Assembly (NCBI GenBank): GCA_934667465.1
Contig: CAKUMG010000369.1
Coordinates: 1-6,294, forward strand
From: an uncultured Actinoplanes sp.
Lineage (GTDB): Bacteria > Actinomycetota > Actinomycetes > Mycobacteriales > Micromonosporaceae
Length of the DNA: 6,294 bases
Direction of reading: 5' to 3'
The notes below the pieces were generated by a model. It did no database searches. It was not told the origin of the DNA and worked only from the letters and a program-made list of their open reading frames with translations. The translations under genes were made by a program, and so were the position numbers. This document shows positions 1-5,581 of the stretch, one piece after another. Position 1 is the first letter of the stretch, and every line of letters begins with the position of its first letter.

Positions 1-2
1 CC

Positions 3-860
3 TTCCCGCACGTCGTCGCGATGATGGACGACGCGTTCCGCCTGGTCGCGGCGCTGGAGGAGAGCGACGAGGACAAGTGCGTACGCGCACACGCGCGCGC
101 CGACGAGGCCACCCACGGTGACAACCGGCGGGCCACCACCCGGATCTTCGGCTCGCGCCCCGGCGCGTACGGTGCCGGCATCCTGCCCCTCATCGACAGC
201 CGCAACTGGCGCGGCGACGCCGACCTGGCCGAGGTCTACGCGGTCTGGGGCGGCTTCGCCTACGGCCGTGATCTCGACGGCGTCCCGGCCCGCGACGACA
301 TGGAAAATGCGTACAAGCGCATCGATATCGCGGCCAAGAACATCGACACCCGCGAGCACGACATCGCCGACTCCGACGACTACTTCCAGTACCACGGCGG
401 CATGATCGCCACGGTCCGCGCGCTGACCGGCCGCGCCCCCGCGGCGTACATCGGCGACTCCACCAACCCCGACGCGACCAAGACCCGCAGCCTGACCGAG
501 GAGACCGCCCGCATCTTCCGGGCCCGCGTGGTCAACCCGCGCTGGATCGCGGCGATGCGCCGGCACGGCTACAAGGGCGCGTTCGAGCTGGCGGCGACGG
601 TCGACTACCTGTTCGGCTATGACGCCACCGCCGGTGTGGTCGCCGACTGGATGTACGAGCAGCTCGCGGCCAGCTACGTGCTGGACCCGGAGAACCAGAA
701 GTTCATGACCGAGTCCAACCCGTGGGCGCTGCACGGCATCACCGAGCGGCTGCTCGAGGCGGCCGAGCGCAAGCTCTGGGAGGCGCCGGAGCCGGAGACG
801 CTCGCCGCCCTCCAGCAGATCTACCTCGAGACCGAGGGTGACCTCGAGGACGACGAGTAA
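3..860 (+). CDS. cobN: Cobaltochelatase large subunit CobN, C-terminal part
   Basis: Partial gene: the reading frame is open from the left edge and ends at TAA 858-860, giving about 285 residues of a protein usually well over 1,000 long. CobN is the large, metal-inserting subunit of the ATP-dependent cobaltochelatase (with CobS and CobT or ChlI/ChlD-like partners), which puts cobalt into hydrogenobyrinic acid a,c-diamide in the aerobic B12 pathway in the cytoplasm. Seen in the fragment: the CobN/BchH-type segment FGSRPGAYG (fragment residues about 49-57), then DSDDYFQYHGGM (about 123-134), a stretch ending GYKGAFELAATVDYLFGYDA, and an acidic tail. These match the conserved C-terminus of CobN rather than magnesium chelatase BchH, though that distinction is made by memory of the families. 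cobF faces it 135 bp downstream, which supports the cobalamin assignment. The ATG at 21 is internal, not the start. Confidence 0.93.
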   Translation, partial: FPHVVAMMDDAFRLVAALEESDEDKCVRAHARADEATHGDNRRATTRIFGSRPGAYGAGILPLIDSRNWRGDADLAEVYAVWGGFAYGRDLDGVPARDDMENAYKRIDIAAKNIDTREHDIADSDDYFQYHGGMIATVRALTGRAPAAYIGDSTNPDATKTRSLTEETARIFRARVVNPRWIAAMRRHGYKGAFELAATVDYLFGYDATAGVVADWMYEQLAASYVLDPENQKFMTESNPWALHGITERLLEAAERKLWEAPEPETLAALQQIYLETEGDLEDDE

Positions 861-875
861 CCACCTTCCGCGGCG

Positions 876-937
876 CTGCCGGTCCGGTGTCTGCCGGCCC
901 GGTTTCCTCGCCGGGCTGGTGTCTGCCGGCCCGGTTT
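876..937. repeat. Three imperfect direct repeats after cobN
   Basis: The 15-bp motif CTGCCGGYCCGGTKT occurs at 876-890, 891-905 and 923-937. The last two copies sit in a longer 20-bp perfect direct repeat (886-905 and 918-937, offset 32 bp). Each of these two copies forms the left arm of a hairpin, so the duplication has produced tandem hairpins between convergent cobN and cobF. Confidence 0.85.
892..921. terminator. First of two tandem hairpins between cobN and cobF
   Basis: GCCCGG (897-902) pairs with CCGGGC (911-916) around an 8-nt loop. Adding C894-G919, C895-G918 and wobble pairs extends the stem outwards to about 892-921. There is no T-tract, which is usual for actinobacterial hairpin terminators. 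It is weaker than the hairpin that follows it. Confidence 0.5.
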
Positions 938-955
938 TCGCCCGGGCCGGCGGGC
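921..955. terminator. Strong bidirectional hairpin terminator, cobN/cobF
   Basis: A perfect 10-bp stem: GCCGGCCCGG (925-934) and CCGGGCCGGC (942-951) around the 7-nt loop TTTTCGC. G-U and G-C pairs in the cobN-sense RNA extend it to 921-955. It lies 60 bp past the cobN stop and 40 bp past the cobF stop, between convergent genes, so it can serve both. There is no U-tract. Confidence 0.7.
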
Positions 956-995
956 GTTGCTCGGCCGGCGCTCGACGGTGCCGCGGTCCGGTGCG

Positions 996-1751
996 TCAGG
1001 CCCGGCGGCGCAGCAGGTAGGTGTCCATGATCCAGCCGTGCCGCTCGCGGGCCTCCGCGCGGACCCGGCGGATCTCGTCGGCGACCTCGTCGAGCGGACC
1101 CGCGATCAGCAGCTCGTCAGGCGTCCCGAGGTAGGCGCCCCAGAAGATGTCGACCCCCTCGGCGTCCACCGAGTCGAACGTCTGGTGCGCGTCGAGCATC
1201 ACGATCACGTCGTCGACCCCGTCGGGCCACCCCTGCGCCAGCCGCCGCGCGGGCGTCACCTGGAACGGCCGCCCGACCCGGTTCACCCCGATCCGGTGCT
1301 TCGCGGCGAGCGTGGAGACACTGGTGATCCCCGGGATCACCTCGTAGTCGAACGTGACGGCGCCGCGGGCCAGGATCTCGTCGAGAATCGCGATCGTCGA
1401 GTCGTACAGCGACGGGTCGCCCCACACCAGGAACGCGCCCACCTCGCCGTCGTGCAGGTGCTCGGCGATCAGCGCCTCGGTCACCTCGGAGCGCCGGTGC
1501 CGCCAGTCCTCGATCGTCCCCGCGTAGTCGGCCGGCCGCCGGTCCCGGTCCGGGTCGCGCCCCTCGGCGATGCGCCGGCCCGGCTTCCCGTGCTCCTCCA
1601 GCAGCGACCGCCGCAGCTCGATCATGCTGTCCTTGGCCTCGCCCTTGTCGAGCAGGAAGAACACGTCGGCCCGCCCGATCGCCTTGGCCGCCTGCATGGT
1701 GAGGTGGTCGGGGTCGCCCGCCCCGATCCCGATGACACTGATCTTCCGCAC
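996..1751 (-). CDS. cobF: Precorrin-6A synthase (deacetylating) CobF
   Basis: This 251-residue protein is the usual length for CobF. The enzyme uses S-adenosylmethionine to methylate C-1 of precorrin-5 and releases the extruded acyl group as acetate, giving precorrin-6A in the aerobic corrin pathway. The tetrapyrrole-methylase fold shows as GIGAGDPDHLT (residues 8-18), VWGDPSLYDST (109-119, cofactor-binding region) and VIPGITS (138-144). The GTG at 1751 was chosen because conserved sequence begins at once (RKISVIGIG) and GGGAGA at 1766-1761 lies 9 nt upstream. The frame stays open to about 2279, but that upstream part overlaps the DUF1905 gene and a repeat array and is not CobF-like. cobN converges on it and a DUF1905 gene diverges from it. 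A related corrin methyltransferase is possible, but the whole-length match to CobF makes this unlikely. Confidence 0.92.
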   Translation of the reverse strand: MRKISVIGIGAGDPDHLTMQAAKAIGRADVFFLLDKGEAKDSMIELRRSLLEEHGKPGRRIAEGRDPDRDRRPADYAGTIEDWRHRRSEVTEALIAEHLHDGEVGAFLVWGDPSLYDSTIAILDEILARGAVTFDYEVIPGITSVSTLAAKHRIGVNRVGRPFQVTPARRLAQGWPDGVDDVIVMLDAHQTFDSVDAEGVDIFWGAYLGTPDELLIAGPLDEVADEIRRVRAEARERHGWIMDTYLLRRRA

Positions 1752-1797
1752 GCCCCGGATTCTCCCAGGTCGGTCCCCGGCGGCGGTGAGGTGTCGG

Positions 1798-1826
1798 CGG
1801 ACTGTGTCACACCCCCGTGCCATGCT
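1798..1826 (+). promoter_or_regulatory. Weak candidate promoter for the DUF1905 gene
   Basis: CATGCT at 1821-1826 fits a loose TAnnnT-like -10, with CGGACT (GAC core) 17 bp upstream at 1798-1803. The -10 ends 6 nt before GTG 1833, as expected for a leaderless transcript, and no Shine-Dalgarno sequence is present. The spacer contains the small palindrome GTGTCACAC (1804-1812). Matches are weak. Confidence 0.3.
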
Positions 1827-1832
1827 GCCGTG

Positions 1833-2135
1833 GTGAACGTGCGATTCGACGCCGAGCTGTGGCTCTGGGAAGCCCGCCCCCACGAGGAGTGGACCCTCGT
1901 CAGCCTGCCCCTCGACGCCTCCGACGAGATCCGCGACCTCGCGGGCGGCCTGCGCCGAGGCTTCGGCGCGGTCCGCGTCCGGGTCACCATCGGCGCCAGC
2001 ACCTGGCAGACCTCGATCTTCCCGGGCGCCAACGGCGGCGCCTACGTGCTCCCGGTCAAGAAGGCGGTCCGCAAGGCCGAATCCCTCGACCCCGGCGACA
2101 CCGCCACCATCTCCGTCCAGCTCGTCGACTTCTGA
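1833..2135 (+). CDS. DUF1905 family protein
   Basis: A 100-residue protein covering essentially one whole DUF1905 domain. The family is small, predicted to be a beta-barrel, and has no established biochemical role. It is sometimes joined to a C-terminal YdeI/OmpD-associated segment, absent here. Diagnostic features are an N-terminal strand pair (FDAELWLWEA), a central segment with W59-Q-T-S-I-F-P, and the highly conserved YVLPVKKAVRKAE (71-83) followed by a GDT turn and a final beta strand ending in VDF. The GTG at 1833 gives MNVRFDAELW; a second in-frame GTG at 1839 is also possible. An ATG at 1822 is out of frame and stops immediately. There is no Shine-Dalgarno sequence, so translation may be leaderless. 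It is divergent from cobF (81 bp) with no visible functional link to it. A repeat array begins 7 bp after its stop. Confidence 0.88.
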   Translation: MNVRFDAELWLWEARPHEEWTLVSLPLDASDEIRDLAGGLRRGFGAVRVRVTIGASTWQTSIFPGANGGAYVLPVKKAVRKAESLDPGDTATISVQLVDF

Positions 2136-2142
2136 CCACCCC

Positions 2143-2326
2143 GCACCGCGCCGGTTCTGCACCGCGCCGGTTCTGCACCGCGCCGGTTCTGCACCGCGTC
2201 CGGTTCTGCACCGCGTCCGGTTCCGCACCGCGTCCGGTTCCGCACCGCGTCCGGTTCCGCACCGCGTCCGGTTCCGCACCGCGTCCGGTTCCGCACCGCG
2301 CCCGCCTCCGCACCGCGCCCGCCTCG
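2143..2326. repeat. Eleven-unit 16/17-bp tandem repeat
   Basis: Three 16-bp units (2143-2190, GCACCGCGCCGGTTCT) are followed by one 17-bp unit with CGTCC and a TTCT end (2191-2207), five units of GCACCGCGTCCGGTTCC (2208-2292), and two diverged units with CGCCCGCCTC (2293-2326). Variants lie in blocks rather than mixed, pointing to growth by slippage or unequal exchange. The GGTTCT/GGTTCC units can form a 4-bp ACCG/CGGT hairpin, and each CGGT could instead pair with the ACCG of the next unit. The period is not a multiple of three, so the array is unlikely to be coding. It fills most of the gap between the convergent DUF1905 and regulator genes. Confidence 0.95.
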
Positions 2327-2330
2327 CGGG
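2318..2330. terminator. Short hairpin at the end of the 17-bp array
   Basis: CCCGC (2318-2322) and GCGGG (2326-2330) form a perfect 5-bp stem with a CTC loop, followed by TTAT on the plus strand. It overlaps the last degenerate repeat unit and lies 24 bp beyond the regulator's stop, so it could end either convergent transcript. Confidence 0.4.
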
Positions 2331-2353
2331 TTATGGCCGGGCCCCGCTCGCAC

Positions 2354-3253
2354 CTACGCCCCGTGGCCTCCAGCGTCCGGACCGCGCTCGCGGCCCGCGC
2401 GTGCCGGATCGGACGCTCGCGAGCCGCGGAGCGGCATGTCGTCGGTGGCCGGGGCTGCCATGCCGCCGAGCAGGGCGAGCTTGTCCCCGTCCGGGGTCCC
2501 GGGCGCCGCGGAGTAGACAATGAGGCGCTGCCCACCCGCGTCGCCGACGTCGAGCGTCTCGTAGTCGAGGCCGAGCGGCCCGACCAGCGGGTGAAGGAAC
2601 CGTTTCGTCCCGGCCCGGCAGTAGCTGACCTCCGCCCGCGCCCACAGCCGCCGGAACTCCTCGCTGTGCACGGACAGCTCGCCCACGAGGCGCTGCAGCC
2701 CGGGATCATCGGCGTGCAGGCCGGCCGCGGAACGCAGCGCAGCCGCGCATTCGGCCCGGACGGCGCCCGGATCGGCGTGCAGATCGACGGTGGCCGGGTC
2801 GAGGAAGGCGTCGCGGACCAGGTTGCGCCCGGCCGTGAAGCCCGGATGCACCACCCCGGCGAGGCGGTTGGCGCACAGCACCGTGAGCGAGCGGTCGACC
2901 AGAAGCGCGGGCCAGGGCGACTGCTCCACCAGCCGGGTGACCGCGGGCCGCACCCGGCCGGAGGGGCGGGGCCGGCCCTTCCGCCCGGCAGGCCGCGCGA
3001 GCTGGTGCAGATGGCGCGCCGCCTCGTCGTCCAGCCGCAGCGCCCGGGCCAGCGCTTCCAGCACCTCGCCCGACGGGTTGCGGTCGCGCCCCTGCTCCAG
3101 CCGCACGTAGTAGTCGACGCTGATCCCGGCCAGCAACGCGAGCTCCTCGCGGCGCAGCCCGCGCACGTGCCGCCGCCCACCCGGCACGAGTCCGACGGCA
3201 TCGGGTCCGACCAGGCCACGGCGGGCGCGCAGGAAGTCGGCGAGGGTCTCCAT
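2354..3253 (-). CDS. XRE-type regulator with MmyB-like ligand-binding domain
   Basis: A 299-residue cytoplasmic DNA-binding protein. The N-terminal helix-turn-helix covers about residues 30-80; the recognition part is RREELALLAGISVDYYVRLE (34-53), then QGRDRNPS, a hallmark of this actinobacterial family. Residues about 105-265 match the MmyB-like ligand-binding domain (PAS-like): QSPWPALLVDRSLTVLCAN, then GTKRFLHPLVGPLGLDYETL and a final LIVYSAAPGTPDGDKLALL. At least one homologue has been crystallised with a fatty acid, but the natural ligand here is unknown. The last 30 or so residues (RGSRASDPARAG onward) look disordered and unconserved. The ATG at 3253 gives METLADFLRARR, the usual start. 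The gene diverges from an SDR gene with 101 bp between starts, a common arrangement in actinomycetes. It most likely controls that gene and itself, probably as a repressor; this is inferred from arrangement. Confidence 0.9.
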   Translation of the reverse strand: METLADFLRARRGLVGPDAVGLVPGGRRHVRGLRREELALLAGISVDYYVRLEQGRDRNPSGEVLEALARALRLDDEAARHLHQLARPAGRKGRPRPSGRVRPAVTRLVEQSPWPALLVDRSLTVLCANRLAGVVHPGFTAGRNLVRDAFLDPATVDLHADPGAVRAECAAALRSAAGLHADDPGLQRLVGELSVHSEEFRRLWARAEVSYCRAGTKRFLHPLVGPLGLDYETLDVGDAGGQRLIVYSAAPGTPDGDKLALLGGMAAPATDDMPLRGSRASDPARAGRERGPDAGGHGA

Positions 3254-3259
3254 CGCCCC

Positions 3260-3265
3260 ACGCTA
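3260..3265 (-). promoter_or_regulatory. Candidate leaderless -10 of the regulator gene
   Basis: Read on the minus strand this is TAGCGT, a TAnnnT match ending 6 nt before the ATG at 3253. That spacing is typical of actinobacterial leaderless transcripts. No good -35 is seen; the -35 position coincides with the inverted repeat at 3270-3288. Confidence 0.4.
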
Positions 3266-3269
3266 AGCG

Positions 3270-3288
3270 ACCCGGGCCCGTCCCGGGT
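3270..3288. promoter_or_regulatory. Inverted repeat, candidate operator
   Basis: Perfect 7-bp arms ACCCGGG (3270-3276) and CCCGGGT (3282-3288) around CCCGT. It covers the expected -35 region of the regulator promoter in the regulator/SDR divergent gap. Its size and symmetry suit binding by a dimeric regulator. In DNA this GC-rich, chance palindromes are common. Confidence 0.4.
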
Positions 3289-3300
3289 GGCCCTGCGACC

Positions 3301-3340
3301 CCCAGGATTCGCCGGGCCTGGGCATCGGCCGCCGGCGGCC
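3301..3340. promoter_or_regulatory. Two further inverted repeats before the SDR gene
   Basis: CCCAGG (3301-3306) and CCTGGG (3317-3322) are perfect 6-bp arms with a 10-nt spacer. GGCCGCCGGCGGCC (3327-3340) is a perfect 14-bp palindrome ending 14 bp before the SDR ATG. They could be a second operator and a 5'-leader hairpin near the ribosome-binding site. Their function is not shown by sequence alone. Confidence 0.3.
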
Positions 3341-3354
3341 CCACGGTGGTCGCC

Positions 3355-4086
3355 ATGACCACACCACTGCTCGACGGCCGGCGCGTCCTCGTGACCGGCG
3401 CCTCCTCCGGCATCGGCGCGGCGACCGCGCAGACCCTCCGCAAGGCCGGCGCCCGCGTCGCCGTGGCGGCCCGCCGCACCGACCGGCTCGACGGCGACCT
3501 GCGCCTGACCCTCGACGTCACGGACGAGGCAGCCGTACGCGCCGCGGTCGGCACCACCGTCGCCGAGCTCGGCGGCCTGGACCTCGTCGTCAACGCCGCC
3601 GGCCTGATGCCGCTCGGCCCGGTGCTCGGCGCGGACACCGCCCAGTGGCGCCGGGTGCTCGACACCAACGTGCTCGGGCTGATGCTCGTCACCCACGCCG
3701 CCCTGCCGCACCTGCTCGAAGCGGCCGGCCGAGGCGGCCCGGCGGACCTCGTCAACATCTCGTCGATCGGCGGCCGCGAGACCTTCCCCGGCTCCGCGGC
3801 CTATCACGCCAGCAAGTTCGCGGTGCACGGCTTCTCGGACTCGCTGCGCAAGGAGGTCGGCGCGAGCGGCGTGCGGGTGTCCCTGATCGAACCCGGCTTC
3901 GTCGACACGGAACTCCCGGACTCCATCGGCGACCCGGCCATCGAGGCGAACGTCCGCCAGATGATCACCGGGCTGAACCGCATCCTCGACCCCGCGGACG
4001 TGGCCGCCGCCATCGCGCACCTGGTCGCCCAGCCCGCCCACGTGCTGATCAACGAGTTCCAGATCCGCCCCACCGCGCAAGCCTGA
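3355..4086 (+). CDS. Short-chain dehydrogenase/reductase (classical SDR)
   Basis: A 243-residue classical SDR, the normal length for the family, forming a single NAD(P)-binding Rossmann domain in the cytoplasm. Motifs seen: TGASSGIG (14-21, cofactor binding), D54 in LDVTD, NAAG (80-83), N105, and the catalytic S137, Y150 and K154 (in ISS...YHASK), then PG at 180-181. The basic pair R40-R41 after the second strand suggests preference for NADP(H). The substrate cannot be read from sequence; overall it resembles the YdfG/serine-3-dehydrogenase-like group of alcohol oxidoreductases. ATG 3355 is preferred because GGTGG (3345-3349) lies 5 nt upstream; an in-frame GTG at 3346 would add three residues. 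It is divergent from the MmyB-type regulator, probably its controller. A 27-bp sequence including its stop codon is duplicated just downstream. Confidence 0.92.
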   Translation: MTTPLLDGRRVLVTGASSGIGAATAQTLRKAGARVAVAARRTDRLDGDLRLTLDVTDEAAVRAAVGTTVAELGGLDLVVNAAGLMPLGPVLGADTAQWRRVLDTNVLGLMLVTHAALPHLLEAAGRGGPADLVNISSIGGRETFPGSAAYHASKFAVHGFSDSLRKEVGASGVRVSLIEPGFVDTELPDSIGDPAIEANVRQMITGLNRILDPADVAAAIAHLVAQPAHVLINEFQIRPTAQA

Positions 4087-4119
4087 TCCCGTCGCCCCAC
4101 CGCGCAAGCCTGACCCCGT
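4066..4119. repeat. 27-bp tandem duplication across the SDR stop codon
   Basis: Copy 1 (4066-4092) covers the last codons of the SDR gene, its TGA and 6 bp beyond. Copy 2 (4093-4119) follows directly with one mismatch (T4087 versus C4114). The near identity points to a recent duplication. Since translation stops in copy 1, the protein is unaffected. Confidence 0.93.
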
Positions 4120-4130
4120 TCCCGCAGTGC

Positions 4131-4146
4131 GCCGGCCCGCCCCGGC
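4131..4146. terminator. Weak hairpin after the SDR gene
   Basis: GCCGG (4131-4135) and CCGGC (4142-4146) form a 5-bp stem with a 6-nt loop, 45 bp past the SDR stop. It is the best simple hairpin near the SDR end but short, with no T-tract. Confidence 0.3.
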
Positions 4147-4216
4147 CGACGCAGCGGATGTTGACCGGCGGTCCCGGCCCTCGTTCCGGCGATGGCGCCA
4201 GGCGGCCGAGGCGTCG

Positions 4217-4342
4217 GCGACCCGGGCAACGGCGCGGGCGGAGCGGGCAATGACGCGGGCGGAGCGGGCAACGACGCGGGCGACCCGGGCAACGACGCGG
4301 GCGGAGCGGGCAACGACACGGGCGGAGAAGGACATCATGAGT
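4217..4342. repeat. 21-bp tandem repeat ending on the dinB stop codon
   Basis: Five full 21-bp units (4217-4237, 4238-4258, 4259-4279, 4280-4300, 4301-4321) and a degenerate sixth (4322-4342) that contains the dinB stop (4335-4337). The units are of two kinds, beginning GCGGAGCGGGCAA or GCGACCCGGGCAA and sharing the end CGACGCGG, in order B-A-A-B-A. Unit 3 has 11 G, 6 C, 4 A and no T, so the dinB-sense RNA is C-rich and free of A. Several frames stay open through it and would encode 7-residue repeats, but only because stop codons are scarce in such sequence. It lies between convergent SDR and dinB. Confidence 0.95.
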
Positions 4343-5528
4343 CCGCCAGGATCGGGACGGAGGGGCCGAGCTCCCGCCCCAGCGAGGCCGCCCGCGTCAC
4401 GGACCCCGAGCCGAACCTGTCGCGCACCGAGTCGAGCGCCGTGTCGAGCCCGTCGTCATGACGCTCCGCGAACGGGAGCTCGAGCTGCACCGCCCCGTCG
4501 CCGTCGAGATTGCCCACGGCTATGCCGATCAGGGTCAGGCCCCGCTCGGCGATGACGGGAGCGGCCGCCACGAGCAGGGCGCGGGCGGTGTCGAGAACGG
4601 CGCGGGTCTGGGTGGTGGTCTGGGGGAGGCTGCGCGAGCGCGTGGCCCGCGTGTAGTCGGCGAAGCGCAGACGCAGCGTCACCGTGCGCCCCGCGCGGTT
4701 AGCTGCGCGCATGCGGCGGGTGACGCGGTCGACCAGGGCGGCGAGCGTGGCGTCGACCTCCGCGGGGGACCGGTCGCGGCGGCCCAGGGCACTCTGCGCG
4801 CCGATCGAGCCGCGGCGATGACCGGTGCGGACGCGCCGCGGGTCGCGGTTGTGTGCCAGGGCGTAAAGGTGGTGGCCCGCGCCGGCGCCGACCAGGGAGA
4901 CGAGCGCTGCCTCGCCGATGCGGGCGAGGTCGCCGACGGTGCGGATCCGGCGGTCGCGCAGCCGGCCGGCGGTGACCGGGCCCACACCCCAGAGCCGCTC
5001 GATCGGCAGCGGGTGCAGGAACGCCAGCTCCTCGCCGGCGGGCACGACCAGCAGTCCGTCGGGCTTGCCGGCCGCGCTGGCGACCTTGGCCAGGAACTTC
5101 GTGCGCGCCACCCCCACCGTGATCGGCAGCCCGGCCCGCTCGCGGACGTCGGCCCGCAGCCGCGCGGCGATCGTGGCCGGGCTGCCCTTGATCCGCCGCA
5201 GGCCCCCCACATCGAGGAACGCCTCGTCGATCGAGATGCCCTCGACGAGCGGCGTGGTGTCGCGGAAGATCTCGAACACCGCGCGGCTCGCCTGCGCATA
5301 GGCCGACATCCGCGGCGGCACCACAACGGCGGCCGGACAGAGCGCGCGGGCCTGGGCGAGCCCCATCGGCGTGCGCACCCCGCATGCCTTCGCCTCATAA
5401 CTGGCCGCGAGCACGACGCCCCCGCCGACCAGCACCGGCCTGCCACGCAGCCGGGGGTCGTCACGCTGCTCGACCGATGCGTAGAACGAGTCCAGGTCGG
5501 CGTGCAGGATCGTCGCCAGGTCCGTCAT
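4335..5528 (-). CDS. dinB: DNA polymerase IV (Y-family translesion polymerase)
   Basis: A 397-residue Y-family polymerase that copies damaged DNA templates and lacks proofreading. Order of features: ILHADLDSFYASVE (7-20) with metal-binding D11 and steric-gate Y16; ISIDEAFLDVGG (99-109) with catalytic D101 and E102; the ARTKFLAKVASAAGKPDG region (141-158); a helix-hairpin-helix LWGVGPVTAGRL (179-190); the little-finger domain (about 240-345); and QLELPF (348-353), a sliding-clamp-binding motif. About 44 residues follow the clamp motif (DRFGSGSVTRAASLG), so the protein is longer than E. coli Pol IV (about 350). ATG 5528 fits the family N-terminus; the frame is open upstream to 6119, but that part overlaps the cupin gene and is not polymerase-like. 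A LexA box lies 11 nt upstream, so SOS induction is likely. The stop codon lies inside the last unit of a 21-bp repeat array. Confidence 0.95.
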   Translation of the reverse strand: MTDLATILHADLDSFYASVEQRDDPRLRGRPVLVGGGVVLAASYEAKACGVRTPMGLAQARALCPAAVVVPPRMSAYAQASRAVFEIFRDTTPLVEGISIDEAFLDVGGLRRIKGSPATIAARLRADVRERAGLPITVGVARTKFLAKVASAAGKPDGLLVVPAGEELAFLHPLPIERLWGVGPVTAGRLRDRRIRTVGDLARIGEAALVSLVGAGAGHHLYALAHNRDPRRVRTGHRRGSIGAQSALGRRDRSPAEVDATLAALVDRVTRRMRAANRAGRTVTLRLRFADYTRATRSRSLPQTTTQTRAVLDTARALLVAAAPVIAERGLTLIGIAVGNLDGDGAVQLELPFAERHDDGLDTALDSVRDRFGSGSVTRAASLGRELGPSVPILADS

Positions 5529-5535
5529 GAGCTGG

Positions 5536-5541
5536 ATGTTA
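5536..5541 (-). promoter_or_regulatory. Candidate leaderless -10 of dinB
   Basis: On the minus strand this reads TAACAT, a TAnnnT match 7 nt before the ATG at 5528, so transcription could begin at the start codon itself. No Shine-Dalgarno sequence is visible. It overlaps the end of the LexA box by two bases, a position where a bound repressor would block RNA polymerase. The -35 is unclear. Confidence 0.5.
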
Positions 5542-5555
5542 GAACAAATGTACGA
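5540..5555 (-). promoter_or_regulatory. LexA (SOS) box upstream of dinB
   Basis: On the minus strand this reads TCGTACATTTGTTCTA. The actinobacterial SOS box is TCGAAC-N4-GTTCGA, and 10 of its 12 fixed positions match. It ends 11 nt before the dinB ATG and overlaps the candidate -10. The surroundings are the most AT-rich short stretch in the window, as expected of a promoter. Its place before a DNA-damage polymerase makes chance unlikely. It could also affect the divergent cupin gene. Confidence 0.75.
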
Positions 5556-5581
5556 GGACCGCATCTCGCAGCTTGCCGCCC

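Noticed and set aside
957..1832. A plus-strand extension upstream of the DUF1905 start, across cobF
   Set aside because: It is the antisense of cobF, rich in Pro, Arg and Val with no domain, and DUF1905 is complete from the GTG at 1833.
1752..2279. An N-terminal extension of CobF through the DUF1905 gene and the 17-bp array
   Set aside because: Family sequence begins exactly at GTG 1751 with a Shine-Dalgarno sequence upstream. The extension is antisense to the DUF1905 gene and partly repeat-encoded.
2143..2326. A CRISPR array
   Set aside because: Units follow each other directly with no unique spacers, and no cas gene is nearby.
4066..4119. Attachment-site repeats of an integrated element
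   Set aside because: The copies are adjacent with nothing between them, and there is no tRNA or integrase in the window.
2056..4338. A 760-codon minus-strand open frame crossing the SDR gene and the regulator
   Set aside because: It overlaps two well-supported genes in another frame or strand, consists of low-complexity Arg/Ala/Gly-rich sequence with repeat-encoded ends, and matches no family. Long false frames are expected at this GC.
4192..4461. A possible 89-residue protein of GAGND-type heptads read from the 21-bp array
   Set aside because: Other frames through the array are open too, because the units are poor in T and contain no stops. It overlaps the dinB 3' end and has no clear ribosome-binding site or family match.
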